Positions 61,040 through 64,000 of a stretch of DNA of 64,000 nt are shown one piece after another. How positions within the stretch are numbered: the first letter of the stretch is position 1; each line of letters starts with the position of its first letter. The notes beneath the pieces are model-generated. The model worked only from the letters and a program-made list of their open reading frames with translations. It ran no database searches and was not told the DNA's origin. The position numbers and the translations under genes were made by a program. The DNA is from Bemisia tabaci (taxonomy: Eukaryota > Arthropoda > Insecta > Hemiptera > Aleyrodidae): positions 5,962,366 through 6,026,365 of the forward strand of contig NC_092793.1 in assembly GCF_918797505.1 (NCBI RefSeq), read 5' to 3'.

Positions 61040-64000
61040 ATGCCTGAGTGCAGTTTTCGACAAAATGTGTGTCCTCCGAGTCAAAGTTGGAAAAATTACA
61101 CATAAGTACACCTGTCGCAAGCGGTCAGCAATTGCCGGGAATTTGGAAGCAGCATGGGCGCGAACAGGTCAAATTGAAAATAATTTAAATTGGAATCGCG
61201 TGACTATAGCAAGTTCTCATGGATGAAGAACTTCAAAAGCGCGGTCTCGACTTGGAGAGCCTTCAAATCCCGATGATACTCCCTGCTCTGTCAGGCAGTT
61301 AGTTTAGTTGCCTATGCAAGACTAAACCTAACAAGGTTCCAAATCACGGCATGCATTCGCTAGTGTGCTAGTTGTTACCATGCTTCGCAGAAGAGAAAAA
61401 CATATATTTGAATATGATTCATGAGAATTACAGCTATCTTGTTTCCTTACTTCCGAAATTTCTAACTTGTTTTTATTCACCGTGATTAGAGTGCAACATG
61501 TTGCTAATTGCCTGAGAAATATCAGTTTGTACATGGAATTAAATCGTGCAAGAAGATACTGATACGTCGAGGCGGGTTGCAGAGGTCCCAAAAGTCTCAA
61601 AGTTATGTAATGAGATGAACAACTTCATTTAGAAAAAAAGTTCATGAAAAACCAAATAAGTTAATGCTTGGGACATTGAAGCTCAGGTAAAATTGTTTTA
61701 CCTAAGCTCGTATGGTTTAAGTTGACATCGAAAGAAGTTCCTTGACACTTCTTTCACCTGAACTATCCTGTAAACTGTCTTAGTTTAGAAGTATCAACGT
61801 ACAATATAGGAGCTCACAAAGGAAGTTTCAAGTCTATGCGGTTGTATATAATTTTGTCTTTACGAAAAACCTTAACTGCCGTTATGCTATAACATATATG
61901 TATATGTTATAGCCATTAGTACCTCTAAAAAAATTAACGTGAAGATGTTTACAAATACAGAAAGAGAAAAGAAAGCTTTCAAACTGTCCCTTGCCATTCT
62001 GCAGGCAAATAACATATATTTGATGTGATTTGTCGTGAGAATCGTAAACTGAAAATACTATTGAAAACATTTTTGCTGAGTAAGACGTGGTTTTTTTGCG
62101 ATTCGAGTTCACGTTGGCTGAACACTTTAGCCAGCAAATGAAACATGTCACCGCTGAAAACGCCTTCAATCAGAGTTGATGCAGAAGCACTAGCAAAGGC
62201 ACCGTATGAAGTATAGACGACGAATACGAGGCTTGACTTACCTTGCTGATAAACAAGTTGTCTAGTTTAATTAAGTTTTTATATGTAAAATTCAACGAGT
62301 GGCATATGAAAAATATCGCGTTTAAATACACGATATTATAAACAGTGATATGAACAAACTAAAAAAGATCATATTCCTAGGATCGTAGCGGATTAATTAT
62401 GATCGTTTTTAGCTACTTAACATTGAATTTCCTTAACATATCCTGTGAAAAAGTGGATTGAAAATGCGTAATGGAATCTGAGGGTTTCCTTTAATTAAAT
62501 GGCGGATAATTCTGCAACTATAACAGTTTAAAATACATACATAAAGCCGCTTTCACAGCGCAGCCTCGCGCTCTGCGACGCCCAATTACCATTACCCCCT
62601 ATCCTCCCAGAGATCATCAGGCGATTGTGACAATTAAAAATGCCGTTTATAAAAATAAGAGCTCAAACTGGTGTTTTCAATCATTCTTACAAAGCATATT
62701 ACATGTAGAAAGTTGGCGTGAAAGTAGTGCCCATTTTACTTGCTAGACGATATTTCCTGAGTTGAAAATGGTTCAAAATGATTTCCAGTTTTCCTGAACT
62801 TTTGACTTCCGAACGAGATCTTATAGGGGGCTCTCCGTGGACCCCTTTCCCTTGGATCACAATCATTCTCTAACTTCTTCGTCTTCATTGTCATTCCGAT
62901 ACTGTTGGCTTAGTAATACGTGGGAATGACCTTTCAGTGAGATTTCCAAATGGTTAATGAGAAAGCACATTCTTATATTCCATCTTATTAAAATGTAAAC
63001 AGCGCATTATGCAAAGAGATGCAATGAAGTGGATGAGAAGAGTAGAGGACCCAATTCTAATCAGACACGTCAAAGATTAGAAAAAAAAATTTCATCAGTG
63101 CTCTCCCTCAGGGTGCGTTTAATTAATTAAGTGCTTATTCATTTAACAAGATAGAATATTGCATGCCTGATTACCCACCTGACTTGGCTTGACTACATTG
63201 TAATTACACATGTCAATGGCTAAAATCGGAAAAGGCGCATGAAAAACAACGTTGTAGGTCCCTATTCGTGTTTTATTTTTTAAAAGGAAACAAAGAGTCC
63301 AGTTCATAACTGTTTCTAAAAACATATTTTTGGTGACTTTTCTTCATTCATTCTAACGAAACAGACAACATTGCAAGGAAGTCTTTTGATTAGTTTTTAT
63401 TTCCTCTTTTTTTCGAGGAAACTATGGTCAGAGTATTTCAAACTTTCAAATTGAAAAATGCATTTTTAGCCTTTGGCCATCAACATGAAACCATCAAAAT
63501 TACGAGTTGGACCTAATGCACATTGTGCCGTATATTGTGGAGTATCTCTTTCACTTGTTTTGTTGTCAATAATTTTCATTAGAAAAAAAGATTCCAAAGT
63601 GCGCAGGGATTTCTTTAGAGTCTTATATTCTATCAATGTCTACCAATACGGGTATTTGAAGTGTAAAGTGCATAATTTATGTTTTGATGACGCATAATCG
63701 ATAATGAAGAGAATTTCCCAATATTGCAGCGCAGTGTACGAAAACAACTATGTTTGGGTCTTGGTTCAAAGTCTCCTTTTTTTTCAATATGAGAAACGAC
63801 AGCTTCTTACTCGCTATCATTATAGTAAAAAACCTCTCCGACAGGCCGAGAAGAACAAGTAGATTTCATCTTCCTTCGATGCATCTTTAGAAAATAAAGT
63901 AGAACATTTGGTTTTTTCTAAATATATCTGACCACTAGACAGGTTACGAAATTAAGAACCACAATATATGTTTCCTTATCAAAATTTTAGTTAGAATACG
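61040..64000. other. Right end, no gene seen
   Basis: No gene or complete repeat recognised in ~3 kb. Two small palindromes: CTCAGGTAAAATTGTTTTAC near 61682 and GCTATAACATATATG/TATATGTTATAGC at 61886–61913. Scattered short open frames lack motifs. Confidence 0.5.

Noticed and set aside
1..64000. A previously undescribed multi-gene system
   Set aside because: Only two host genes are supported, both well-known enzymes; the rest is repeats and non-coding DNA.

Overview
This is a eukaryotic, almost certainly arthropod and probably insect, nuclear segment. The evidence is split genes with GT–AG introns of 1–6.5 kb, very dense inverted-repeat (MITE-like) transposon remnants, 8-bp target-site duplications (TSDs) of hAT type, poly(A)-tailed retro-insertions, and TTAGG/CCTAA (insect telomere-type) repeats inside one element. 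The species is not resolved; the repeat load would fit a hemipteran or another repeat-rich insect. There are no bacterial operons, CRISPR arrays or phage genes.

Only two protein-coding genes are well supported, and they converge. On the + strand, 3236–6441 holds the last four coding exons (about 190 residues, stop at 6439–6441) of delta-1-pyrroline-5-carboxylate synthase (P5CS, ALDH18A1), the mitochondrial glutamate-to-P5C enzyme; its 5' part lies beyond the left edge. On the - strand, 52693 down to 20547 holds a complete nine-exon, 477-residue lysosomal Pro-X carboxypeptidase (PRCP, peptidase family S28) with a signal peptide and the full Ser157/Asp410/His435-or-436 catalytic triad. Its fourth intron uses a GC donor. 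About 14 kb of repeat-rich DNA separates the two 3' ends.

Layout: 1–2333, a 130-bp tandem repeat array with two copies of a Helitron-like 3' end; 2334–6441, P5CS with foldback elements in its introns; 6442–20546, intergenic, with at least four long palindromic elements flanked by TA, many short foldbacks, and a GC-rich palindrome bounded by poly(T) and poly(A) at 18.3–18.7 kb; 20547–52693, PRCP, whose introns are largely mobile-element debris (hAT MITEs, foldbacks, LINE fragments, a mariner-like remnant, a TTAGG foldback); 53.3–55 kb, a second large hAT-like element; 55.5–56.5 kb, a tRNA-derived SINE inside duplicated sequence; 57.1–60.1 kb, the same 130-bp tandem repeat, split by a decayed LINE with a perfect 16-bp TSD; 61–64 kb, nothing recognisable.

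The two genes have unrelated housekeeping roles (proline/ornithine synthesis and lysosomal peptide trimming); nothing suggests they work together. I found no convincing new functional system. What is unusual is the structure and nesting of the mobile elements, several of which can be dated relative to one another from their TSDs.
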